From positions 1 through 31,301 of the forward strand of contig URMA01000031.1 of NCBI GenBank assembly GCA_900548875.1: a DNA stretch of 31,301 nucleotides. The letters are read 5' to 3'. The position numbers and the translations under genes are program-made. The first letter of the stretch is position 1. Every line of letters begins with the position of its first letter. The notes beneath the pieces are model-generated. The model was given only the letters and a program-made list of their open reading frames with translations, made no database searches and was not told where the DNA came from. Shown piece after piece: positions 22,274-30,370 of this stretch. This DNA comes from an uncultured Porphyromonadaceae bacterium. GTDB taxonomy: Bacteria; Bacteroidota; Bacteroidia; Bacteroidales; Muribaculaceae.

Positions 22274-25200
22274 ATGAAGAAACAAATTCTTTTCTTTTGT
22301 TTTTTACTTCTTGCGGCAGTGGCTTACGCGCAAGATTTAAAAGTGACGGGAGTTGTTACTTCTGCGGAGGACGGTTATCCTTTGCCCGGCGTTCCGGTGC
22401 AGGTGAAGGAAAATCCTTCGGCAAGCGTGGCGACTGACATCGACGGTAAGTATACCATCACAGTTTCGCGCGGACAGACTCTTGTCTTTACATACGTGGG
22501 TTGCGAAACCCAAAATCACAAGATTGAGACGTCAACAACTTTGAATGTCGCTTTGAAATCGGAGGCTAACGTGCTTCAGGAAGTGGTTGCCATCGGTTAC
22601 GGTACGATGAAAAAGAGCGATTTGACCGGTGCCGTAACAACCGTTTCGGCCGACAAGCTGAAAAAGACTCCTGCCGCCAACCTGGCAAATGCCCTTCAGG
22701 GTCAGGCTGCCGGTGTGACCGTCAATTCCAACAGCGGTCAGCCGGGTGCTGCTCCGGAAGTCCGAATCCGTGGTGTCGGTACTGTCAACGGCGCATCACC
22801 TATATATGTAGTCGACGGTGTGATTGTTGACGATATTTCATTCCTCAGTCCGAATGATATCCAGTCAACCGAAATTCTGAAGGATGCTTCTGCCACAGCC
22901 ATTTACGGTTCTCGTGGTGCCAACGGTGTCATCATCGTTACCACCAAAGGCGGTAAGGTCAACCAGAAAACAACGGTAACTCTCGATGCCTATGCCGGTA
23001 TCCAGCAACGCTGGCGCAAGCTCGACGTGATGAATGCAAGGGAATTTGCCGATGCACTTGTTGCCATCAACGGTTCTACTTCAGAAAAGAAGTATTATGA
23101 AACTTACGGTTTCAACAAATGGCTTTCCACATTCCGTTTGGGTAGCTCAAAGTATTATCCTACAGTGTATGATCCGGAAACAAACCCGACCGGCCTTGAC
23201 TATTCGGCCATCGATACCGACTGGCAGGATGAAGTGTTTCAGGATGCCTTGATTCAGAACTATCACCTTTCCATCGACGGCGGTAGCGAAAAGACAACTT
23301 ATTCGTTGAGCACCAGCTGGTATTCGCAGGAAGGTACAATCATCGGTTCAAACTACGAACGTCTGACAGTACGTTTGAATACATCCCACAAAGTAAACGA
23401 CTGGTTGAAAGTCGGTGAAAACGTATCATTCATGAGTTCTACAAGTCGTACGGCAATGAACAACAGCGAAAGTGCCGGTTCTTCCATCCTTTCTGCCGCA
23501 TTTGCCATGGCTCCTTGGGACCCGACTCACTATCCCGCAGGCTCTGTCAACAAGCAGGGTACGGACTTGAGCGGACAAATCAGTGCCGGTTCCAACTTCA
23601 AGAACGTGACCAACCCGTTCAGCATGGTGGAAAACAGCCACCCGAAAGACCGCAACGAACGCTTCGTAGGTAACGTGTTCGCTGAAATCACTCCTCTCAA
23701 GGGTTTGACTTTCCGTTCAAGCTACAGCTTCGACTATAACATCGCTACCAGCAAGGTATTCAAGGATGCTTACGAATATTCAGACTATGACAAGAACGTC
23801 AAGAACTTCTTGAGTTCAAGCATCGGACGTACCTACAACTGGACTGTTGACAATATCTTGACTTACGCCCGCACCATCAACAAGCACGATTTCTCGGTGA
23901 TGGTAGGTCAGACAACTGAAGAGTACAACTATTACTCTATCGGCAATTCAGGTTCCAACATTCTGAACCCGAAAGAAAACAACTGGTATCTGTCGCAGGT
24001 GACTGACGATTTCGGCCGTCCCGCAGACAGTGTGAGCCGTAACCGCCGTGTTTCCATGCTCGGCCGTGTTCACTACAGCTATGACGACCGTTATTTGATT
24101 ACAGTCAACTTCCGTGCCGACGGTAGCAGCAAGTTCCCTGAAAAGCCTTGGGGCTATTTCCCTTCTACAGCTTTGGCATGGAAAATCAGCGAAGAAGATT
24201 TCATGAAAGACTACAGCAACCTTGACCTTTTGAAAATCCGTGCAGGTTGGGGGCGTGTAGGTAATGACAATATCGGCAACGATGCTTTCCTTTTGACGGT
24301 GTTCAACACAGGACCAACATTCGTTGACTATGTATTCGGCAAGAATCAGGCTTTGGCAAACGGTGCAACCGTACTGACTTGGATCAACAACGGCGGACAC
24401 TGGGAAAATACGGAACAATGGAGCTTGGGTGTTGACTTCGGTTTGTGGCGCGGCATGCTGACCGGTTCTGTCGACTTCTTCATCCGCAACACTCAGGACA
24501 TGTTGATGTCGGTAAAAGCTCCGGCTCAAGTGGGTAACCGTTACGACGGTACAAGCAACGTCGGAACAGTTCGCAACCAGGGTGCTGAAATCACTTTGGA
24601 ACACCGCAACACCATCGGTGATTTCTCTTACTCCATCGGCGGTAACGTATCGTTTATCGACAACGAACTGACCGGTCTGAACGGTGGTGCCGTAATCTAC
24701 AGCGGCTACAACAACTTGACAGTGGTTGACCAAGGTTATCCTTTGTACTATTTCTGGGGATACCAGTATGACGGCATCTACAAGACTGACGAAGAAGCAT
24801 TGGAATATCTCACAGGCTATACGGCTACCGATATTCCTTTCCATGCAGGCGATGCCAAATATAAGGATCTTAACGGCGACGGTAAAATTGACGATAACGA
24901 CCGTACGGACCTCGGTTCAAGCATTCCTTGGTTGAACTATGGTTTGAACTTGGGTGCAAGCTGGAAGAATTTCGACGTTCAATTGTTCTTCCAAGGCGTT
25001 GCCGGCAACAAAATCTACAACCAGATGCGTCACCGTCTGGAAGGAAACGGTACGACTTCCGTCATGAGCCCGATTATGGCTAATGCATGGACTTCTACCA
25101 ATACAGAAGGAACAATTCCTAATCCGAAAAACTCTGTGAACTACTACGTTTCCGACCGATTCCTTGAAAACGGTTCCTACTTCCGTCTGAAGAATCTGCA

Positions 25201-25393
25201 AATCGGTTACACGATTCCTGAAAAAGCCATCCGTAAGGTGGGATTGCAGAACTGCCGTATTTATCTGCAGGGCAGCAACCTCCTGACATTGACACAATAT
25301 ACAGGATTCGACCCGGAAGTGGGCGGCAGCATTGACTACGGTAACTATCCGCAAGCCCGCTCCTTCATCTTAGGTGCTAACATTTCCTTCTAA
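22274..25393 (+). CDS. SusC-like TonB-dependent outer-membrane transporter
   Basis: Imports glycan oligosaccharides across the outer membrane using TonB energy. The 1039-residue protein has a signal peptide (about 1-20, FFCFLLLAAVAYAQ), a carboxypeptidase-regulatory-like beta-sandwich (about 22-105, VTGVVTSAEDGYPLPGVPV), and a plug domain (about 110-225) with the SusC hallmarks IRGVGTVNGASPIYVVDGV and LKDASATAIYGSRGANGVI. A large beta-barrel ends in ILGANISF, with an aromatic last residue as expected. The late DLNGDGKIDDNDR phrase is common in this family. The susD-like gene follows after 20 bp; the two proteins form a lidded importer. Confidence 0.97.
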   Translation: MKKQILFFCFLLLAAVAYAQDLKVTGVVTSAEDGYPLPGVPVQVKENPSASVATDIDGKYTITVSRGQTLVFTYVGCETQNHKIETSTTLNVALKSEANVLQEVVAIGYGTMKKSDLTGAVTTVSADKLKKTPAANLANALQGQAAGVTVNSNSGQPGAAPEVRIRGVGTVNGASPIYVVDGVIVDDISFLSPNDIQSTEILKDASATAIYGSRGANGVIIVTTKGGKVNQKTTVTLDAYAGIQQRWRKLDVMNAREFADALVAINGSTSEKKYYETYGFNKWLSTFRLGSSKYYPTVYDPETNPTGLDYSAIDTDWQDEVFQDALIQNYHLSIDGGSEKTTYSLSTSWYSQEGTIIGSNYERLTVRLNTSHKVNDWLKVGENVSFMSSTSRTAMNNSESAGSSILSAAFAMAPWDPTHYPAGSVNKQGTDLSGQISAGSNFKNVTNPFSMVENSHPKDRNERFVGNVFAEITPLKGLTFRSSYSFDYNIATSKVFKDAYEYSDYDKNVKNFLSSSIGRTYNWTVDNILTYARTINKHDFSVMVGQTTEEYNYYSIGNSGSNILNPKENNWYLSQVTDDFGRPADSVSRNRRVSMLGRVHYSYDDRYLITVNFRADGSSKFPEKPWGYFPSTALAWKISEEDFMKDYSNLDLLKIRAGWGRVGNDNIGNDAFLLTVFNTGPTFVDYVFGKNQALANGATVLTWINNGGHWENTEQWSLGVDFGLWRGMLTGSVDFFIRNTQDMLMSVKAPAQVGNRYDGTSNVGTVRNQGAEITLEHRNTIGDFSYSIGGNVSFIDNELTGLNGGAVIYSGYNNLTVVDQGYPLYYFWGYQYDGIYKTDEEALEYLTGYTATDIPFHAGDAKYKDLNGDGKIDDNDRTDLGSSIPWLNYGLNLGASWKNFDVQLFFQGVAGNKIYNQMRHRLEGNGTTSVMSPIMANAWTSTNTEGTIPNPKNSVNYYVSDRFLENGSYFRLKNLQIGYTIPEKAIRKVGLQNCRIYLQGSNLLTLTQYTGFDPEVGGSIDYGNYPQARSFILGANISF

Positions 25394-25413
25394 TTAATTA
25401 AAAGTCAATAAAA

Positions 25414-27048
25414 ATGAAAACGACACATATATTGAATGCGTTTTGCGGACTGGCGCTGCTTGCAACAGCAACCTCTTGTAACGACTGGCTGTTGGAAGAG
25501 TCGCCGGGCAAAACTGGGCTGGACGATTTCTTTACGTCAGGAAACACTGCCATCCAGGTAGTAAATGCCTGCTACACTCCGTTGGCATGGGAGTTCAATT
25601 CAACTTATTTCTCTGAATGGTTTATCGGGGATATTGTTTCGGACGATGCTTTGAAAGGCGGTCAGAACCTCACGGATATGGCGGATGTCTACGATTTGGA
25701 GAACTTCAAGACAAATGCCAACAACACGATGCTTCTTGATTTCTACCGTGCGCAGTATCAGGGTATAGCCCGTTGTAATTTGGCCATTCAGGAAGTGGAA
25801 AAGGTTGATGCCGACACGACAATGACCGAGAGTCGCAAAAACTGTCTGTTGGGCGAAGCTCACTTCATGCGTGCTTACTATTATTTCCGCCTTGTACGTG
25901 TTTTCGGCGGTGTACCTTATGTTGATTTCGTTATCGACAGTTCTTCAAAATGGCAGCAGCCGCGGGCAAGCGAAGCAACTATTTATGAGAATATCGTAAA
26001 GGATCTTGAAATAGCCGAACCGCTGCTGTGGAACAAGAGCGAGTATGCCGACGAGGACCTCGGCCGTGCTACCAAAGGTGCCGCACAGGCCATGCTGTTG
26101 AAGACCTATCTTTATATGGGCGGCCATCTTGACCCTGCCTATTTCGAGAAGGCTTACGAATGGGGTAAGAAATTCATTACCGAACAATATGAAACGGGTG
26201 AATATAGCTTGAATCCGAACTATGCCGACAACTTTACGTTGGCCGGTGAAAACGGTCCGGAATCCGTATTTGAAATTCAGTACATGGCTGAGCCGACCAG
26301 TGACTATGGCGAAGGCTACGGCTTTACCCGCGGAACATTTACAACGATCCTTACCCGTTGCCGCGCAACCGCTCTCGGTGCAGGCTGGGGCTTCAACCAC
26401 CCGACACAAAACCTCTATGACGAGTTTGAACCGGGTGACCCGCGTCGCGATGCAACCATCATTAATCCTACCGATGATCAGCTCGACAACCCTGAACAGG
26501 AAATCTATCTGGGCAGCCGCTACTACAACCGCAAGTATGCCTACAACGAAGACGGTGTATATGTTACGCTCGACCACGCAACCCGCAGCCCGGTCAACTA
26601 TCGTCTGATTCGTGCTTCCGACGTGCTGCTGATGTATGCTGAAGCAGCTCTTGAAAGCGGCAAGGACATTGCAGCCGCCAAATGGGCGTTGGAAGAAGTG
26701 CGCAAGCGTGCCCGTGGCGGTGTGGATTATGACAAAAATGATGTAAATGCTATCCTTCCGGATTTCCCTAACTACAACGGCTATAGCGACAATACCGAGG
26801 ACTTGCGCAAGGCCATCCGTCACGAACGCCGTGTGGAACTGGCTATGGAAGGCCACCGCTGGTTTGACCTTTGCCGTTGGGGTATCGCTTATGAAGTGAT
26901 GGATAAGGACAACGGTTCTTACGGAAAGAACGAAACTCCGGAGGCTCGTGCTGAAATGGCTTCGTTTGTCAAAGGCAAGAATGAATTGTTCCCGATTCCT
27001 TCACAGGAAATCAACTTGAACCCGATGGAACAAAATCCCGGATATTAA
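25414..27048 (+). CDS. SusD/RagB-like surface glycan-binding lipoprotein
   Basis: Outer-membrane surface lipoprotein that captures glycan and acts as the lid of the SusC-like transporter. The 544-residue product has a lipoprotein signal (ATATSC, lipidated Cys22), the SusD N-terminal TPR-like helices (YRAQYQGIARCNLAIQEVE, GEAHFMRAYYYFRLVRVFG) and the C-terminal family motif RHERRVELAMEGHRWFDL. The order and 20-bp spacing after the SusC-like gene are typical of the pair. A terminator-like hairpin follows the stop codon. Confidence 0.97.
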   Translation: MKTTHILNAFCGLALLATATSCNDWLLEESPGKTGLDDFFTSGNTAIQVVNACYTPLAWEFNSTYFSEWFIGDIVSDDALKGGQNLTDMADVYDLENFKTNANNTMLLDFYRAQYQGIARCNLAIQEVEKVDADTTMTESRKNCLLGEAHFMRAYYYFRLVRVFGGVPYVDFVIDSSSKWQQPRASEATIYENIVKDLEIAEPLLWNKSEYADEDLGRATKGAAQAMLLKTYLYMGGHLDPAYFEKAYEWGKKFITEQYETGEYSLNPNYADNFTLAGENGPESVFEIQYMAEPTSDYGEGYGFTRGTFTTILTRCRATALGAGWGFNHPTQNLYDEFEPGDPRRDATIINPTDDQLDNPEQEIYLGSRYYNRKYAYNEDGVYVTLDHATRSPVNYRLIRASDVLLMYAEAALESGKDIAAAKWALEEVRKRARGGVDYDKNDVNAILPDFPNYNGYSDNTEDLRKAIRHERRVELAMEGHRWFDLCRWGIAYEVMDKDNGSYGKNETPEARAEMASFVKGKNELFPIPSQEINLNPMEQNPGY

Positions 27049-27090
27049 TTCTGAAAAATAAAATAATAAATAGAAAACAACAAACAACCC

Positions 27091-27125
27091 GATGGCGGGT
27101 TTAACCGCCCGCCATCCTAATTTTT
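27091..27125 (+). terminator. Terminator or attenuator after the susD-like gene
   Basis: GATGGCGGG (27091-27099) pairs perfectly with CCCGCCATC (27108-27116), followed by CTAATTTTT. No new promoter box was seen before the next gene, so partial read-through or mRNA end protection is likely. Confidence 0.7.
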
Positions 27126-27149
27126 AAACTCTCAAAAAAAAATTTAGCT

Positions 27150-28106
27150 ATGAAAAAAATGACTCTTTTGGCTGCTATGGCAGTTTGTGGATTGGGTGTT
27201 GCAAATGCCCAGTTCGTTGGTGATCCTTCTTTGGAAGCAGTGAAGGACAATGGTGAAGTTTTTGATATCTTCCAATTGGATGCAGCTTCTGTTGAAATTT
27301 TGAAAAATGCCGGTAAGACGGTTCACGAATATACATTGGACAACGTAAACCGTTGCTTGTATGTATGGGACAATACATTTGTTGCCGGCGACGGTTCTTA
27401 TCCAGGCGTTGATTTTCAGATGGAAGGATATACATCATTGGATGTCAGCACTATCGGATGGTCAGGTGCAGGTTTCACAGTTGTAGAAGACGGTGGCAAC
27501 AACTACATCGACTTGAATCACGTTACAGACGAAACTCGTTTCCACATGGGTTTGCGCAGCACAAATCCTGCATCTGCAATTGCAGTAATCTTCGGTGACG
27601 GTCAGATTGCAGGCAAAACAACCATGAAGTGGTCTCCGGCCAAGTTGTCTGTAGGTACCACAGCATTCGTTGACGGTGGTGTATCTTATCCCCTTGTAGG
27701 TGACCTTGATCGTGGTGGCGATTGGGTAGCTATCGATATGTCGTTGGCTGACATGAAGAAAATGTATCCTTCATTCGATTACACTCCTTGCAACTTCACT
27801 GGTAACATCTATTCCGTTCTTGGCGGTGGCGTAGCAGGTACAAATATTTGCATTGACGCTGTTTATTTGTATACACCTAAAGGTGAAGGCAGTGTTGAAG
27901 GCGTAGCAAGCGACAATGTTCAAGTAATCGTTTCTAACCGCACAATCAACGTTCTTGGCAACGAAAACAACGGTTTCGAACTCTACAACATCTCTGGACA
28001 GTTGGTTAAGAAATCAACTTCTTCAGTTATGGGCGTTGAAGATTTGAACGCTGGTCTTTACATTGTAAAAGCAGGCAACGCTGTTGAAAAAGTTGTAGTG
28101 AAATAA
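27150..28106 (+). CDS. Probable secreted glycan-binding protein with type IX-like tail
   Basis: I do not recognise the main domain. The 318-residue product has a signal peptide (MTLLAAMAVCGLGVANAQ) with no lipoprotein cysteine. A ~230-residue body rich in beta-strand and aromatic residues follows, then a C-terminal tail (about 250-318) with NGFELYNISGQLVKK and AGLYIVKAGNAVEKVVVK, like type IX secretion C-terminal domains. Third place after susC/susD usually belongs to a surface glycan-binding protein (SusE/SGBP role), which is the best guess here. It has no catalytic motif I can see. Codons look more AT-rich than those of its neighbours. Hairpins with T-runs lie on both sides of the gene. Confidence 0.65.
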   Translation: MKKMTLLAAMAVCGLGVANAQFVGDPSLEAVKDNGEVFDIFQLDAASVEILKNAGKTVHEYTLDNVNRCLYVWDNTFVAGDGSYPGVDFQMEGYTSLDVSTIGWSGAGFTVVEDGGNNYIDLNHVTDETRFHMGLRSTNPASAIAVIFGDGQIAGKTTMKWSPAKLSVGTTAFVDGGVSYPLVGDLDRGGDWVAIDMSLADMKKMYPSFDYTPCNFTGNIYSVLGGGVAGTNICIDAVYLYTPKGEGSVEGVASDNVQVIVSNRTINVLGNENNGFELYNISGQLVKKSTSSVMGVEDLNAGLYIVKAGNAVEKVVVK

Positions 28107-28139
28107 TTGTTCTTGTATTCGACTTTTTGACTTTATGAA

Positions 28140-28181
28140 GAGCGGACGGATTTGTTCCGCCCGCTCTCTTTTTCCCTTTTT
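28140..28181 (+). terminator. Terminator between the third gene and the first GH16 gene
   Basis: GAGCGGACGG (28140-28149) pairs with CCGCCCGCTC (28157-28166) with one mismatch, followed by TCTTTTTCCCTTTTT. It is a strong candidate. The GH16 gene 75 bp further has no visible TAnnTTTG box, so its transcription presumably depends on read-through. Confidence 0.75.
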
Positions 28182-28256
28182 AAAACGATTTACAGGTGGT
28201 GACGTCCTGAGATACGGCACGAAAAAACGATACTAACATAGAATAAAGAATACATT

Positions 28257-29426
28257 ATGAAGAAAACTAACTTTTTGATTGCTACAGCGTTGCTTGTTTC
28301 TCCATTGGCAATGGCGGCTTCTTCGCAAAATGGTACCGGCGAAACTGACGGATATAAACTGGTTTGGCAGGACCTGTTCGATGCCAATGAGCTTAATCTT
28401 CAGCGTTGGAATATTGAAGTGAACGGCGACGGCGGCGGCAACAATGAATTGCAGTACTATACGGACCGTACGGACAACGTGCGTTTGGGAGATGACGGAA
28501 AGGGCAACGGCTGTCTGATTCTGACGACAAAAAAAGAAGTATATGGCGGACGTCAGGTTACTTCCGGCCGAATCACGTCGAAAAACAAGATTGCATTCAA
28601 GCACGGTAAGGTTGAGGCGGCTATCAAGCTCCCTAAAACAGCCAACGGACTTTGGCCGGCATTCTGGATGATGGGCAACGACTACGACCAGGTGGGATGG
28701 CCGCGTTGCGGTGAAACCGATATCATGGAATTCGGCAATGCCACGGGAATCCAGAACGGAACGCAGGACCGCTATTTCAACGGTGCGTGCCACTGGGGAC
28801 AATCGTGGAACAATCATCCGAATTATGCGCGTGCGGTGACTTACCAATACAGCCTTCAGGACGACGAATTCCATATCTTCACCCTCATTTGGGATGAAGA
28901 AAAGGTGGCCATGTATGTCGACCTCGACAAGTATCCTGATGCTGAACCGTATTATATCATGACTATCCCGGCAACCAACGATACCAATTCTCCGGGCTAT
29001 TATTTCCATAAGGAGAATTTCATTCTGTTCAATCTTGCCGTAGGCGGCAATTTTACCGGAATCTGGGATATCAATCAGATTACCGCATTGAACGAATCGA
29101 ACGACTATCAGGCAAGTATGTATGTGAATTACGTAAAAATCTATCAGAAGGGAACAGCCGACGAGTCTACCTCTTTCCTGGACAAGGGTGACATGGACGA
29201 TGCCGGCGTAGAGACGGTTACCGCCGGACTGGAGATGAATTACAACGGAACAATGCTGAACTTCTCTGACAGGGCCGATGTGGTGGTCTATGATATTGCC
29301 GGAAAAATGGTAGCATCTGAAAAGGGCGTTGATGCCGTTTCGGTTGCAGGTTTCGTTCCCGGCATCTATGTCGTAAAGGCTGTTAGCAACGGCAAGCAGC
29401 TGGTTGAAAAAATCGTATGCAAATAA
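28257..29426 (+). CDS. GH16 family endo-beta-glucanase, first copy
   Basis: Secreted retaining endo-glucanase, most likely acting on beta-1,3- or mixed beta-1,3/1,4-glucans such as laminarin or lichenin. The 389 residues comprise a signal peptide (about 1-20), a GH16 jelly-roll (about 32-300) and a type IX-like C-terminal tail (about 320-389, VVVYDIAGKMV, PGIYVVKAV). The catalytic motif GETDIMEFG has nucleophile Glu153, helper Asp155 and acid/base Glu158. Substrate-cleft aromatics NGLWPAFWMMG precede it. The Met within ETDIME is the beta-bulge form typical of laminarinase-type members. The next gene overlaps its stop by one base and is a paralogue. Confidence 0.94.
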   Translation: MKKTNFLIATALLVSPLAMAASSQNGTGETDGYKLVWQDLFDANELNLQRWNIEVNGDGGGNNELQYYTDRTDNVRLGDDGKGNGCLILTTKKEVYGGRQVTSGRITSKNKIAFKHGKVEAAIKLPKTANGLWPAFWMMGNDYDQVGWPRCGETDIMEFGNATGIQNGTQDRYFNGACHWGQSWNNHPNYARAVTYQYSLQDDEFHIFTLIWDEEKVAMYVDLDKYPDAEPYYIMTIPATNDTNSPGYYFHKENFILFNLAVGGNFTGIWDINQITALNESNDYQASMYVNYVKIYQKGTADESTSFLDKGDMDDAGVETVTAGLEMNYNGTMLNFSDRADVVVYDIAGKMVASEKGVDAVSVAGFVPGIYVVKAVSNGKQLVEKIVCK

Positions 29427-30241
29427 TGAAGGAAAAGTGGTTAGGTGTGGCTTTTGTCTGTCTGTCAGTGCTTAGCGTATGGGCAGAGTCACCAGTGGAT
29501 GAAACATCCGATTATAAATTGGTTTGGAGCGACGAATTCAACGGTTCGTCGCTCGACCGCAACAGCTGGAATGTGGAAGTCAACGGCAGCGGTTGCGGAA
29601 ATGCCGAATTGCAGTATTATGTAGACAGCCCGGCCAATGTATGTGTGCGCGACGGAAATCTCGTAATTACAGCCCGTAAGGATAATTATAAGGGAAAGAA
29701 TTTCACTTCGGGACGTATCAATACGATGGATAAGGTGCGCTTTACCTATGGCGTAGTCGAAGCCCGTATCAAATTGCCGAAAACGGCCAACGGGCTGTGG
29801 CCGGCATTCTGGATGATGGGCAATGACATTTCTTCGGTCAGTTGGCCGCGTTGCGGTGAAACCGACATTCTGGAAATGGGACATTCCAACGGTATCAAGG
29901 ACGGTGTGTCTGACCGTTTGTTCAACGGTGCCATGCATTGGGGGGTAGCTTCTTCGGCACACCGTACCTTTACAGGCGACCGTGTAAACGACTATAGTCT
30001 GCAGGACGGTGAATATCATATTTTCCGTGTGGTATGGACACCGAATGAAGTCGCCATGTTTCTTGACGATGAAAAGGAACCCTACATGCGGGTGGATATC
30101 TCCGACAGAAGCAGCGAGGACGATATGGGATATTATTTCCATAAAGACAATTTCCTGTTGCTGAATCTGGCTGTCGGTGGAAATTTCCCCGGCATTCATG
30201 ATGCGGAAGGCATAACGGCTTTGCCGCAGGGCAGTGCGAGG
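29426..30241 (+). CDS. GH16 family endo-beta-glucanase, second copy, 3' end replaced
   Basis: A second secreted GH16 enzyme. Signal peptide about 1-20 (VAFVCLSVLSVWA), GH16 fold to residue ~272, catalytic motif GETDILEMG with Glu144, Asp146 and Glu149. It closely resembles the first copy, even at DNA level around the active site, so the pair is a tandem duplication. The ATG overlaps the TAA of the first copy. Homology stops at ITALPQGSAR: the last strands (MYVNYVKIYQKG in copy 1) and any C-terminal tail are missing. The frame continues without a stop through a spacer into an unrelated ABC exporter, which I treat as a junction, not part of this enzyme. Without the last strands the enzyme may not fold. 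Confidence 0.9.
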
Positions 30242-30370
30242 CAGAGAGTTGTATGCTGCTTTATGGGAGAAGCGGGTGAGGCGTCAGGAATGGAAGCCCT
30301 TTCTTCTTCGCCAAATCGTCCTCAGCCACAAGGCGGGCGTTTTGAAATAGAAACCACAAAGGAAGCATCT
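30242..30370 (+). other. Junction spacer between GH16 and the ABC exporter
   Basis: Forty-three codons in the GH16 frame, with no stop, that match neither GH16 nor the exporter. The predicted peptide (for example SSSPNRPQPQGG) looks non-coding in origin. It is probably upstream sequence of the exporter gene joined to the GH16 gene at about 30,239-30,245. Confidence 0.6.
30358..30365 (+). promoter_or_regulatory. Shine-Dalgarno sequence of the exporter gene
   Basis: AAAGGAAG lies 5 bases before ATG 30371. Genes elsewhere in this window lack such sites, as is normal in Bacteroidota, so this supports an independent start and a foreign origin for the exporter. Confidence 0.6.

Noticed and set aside
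23948..24844. Minus-strand 298-codon frame within the susC-like gene
   Set aside because: Antisense shadow of a gene with unmistakable SusC features.
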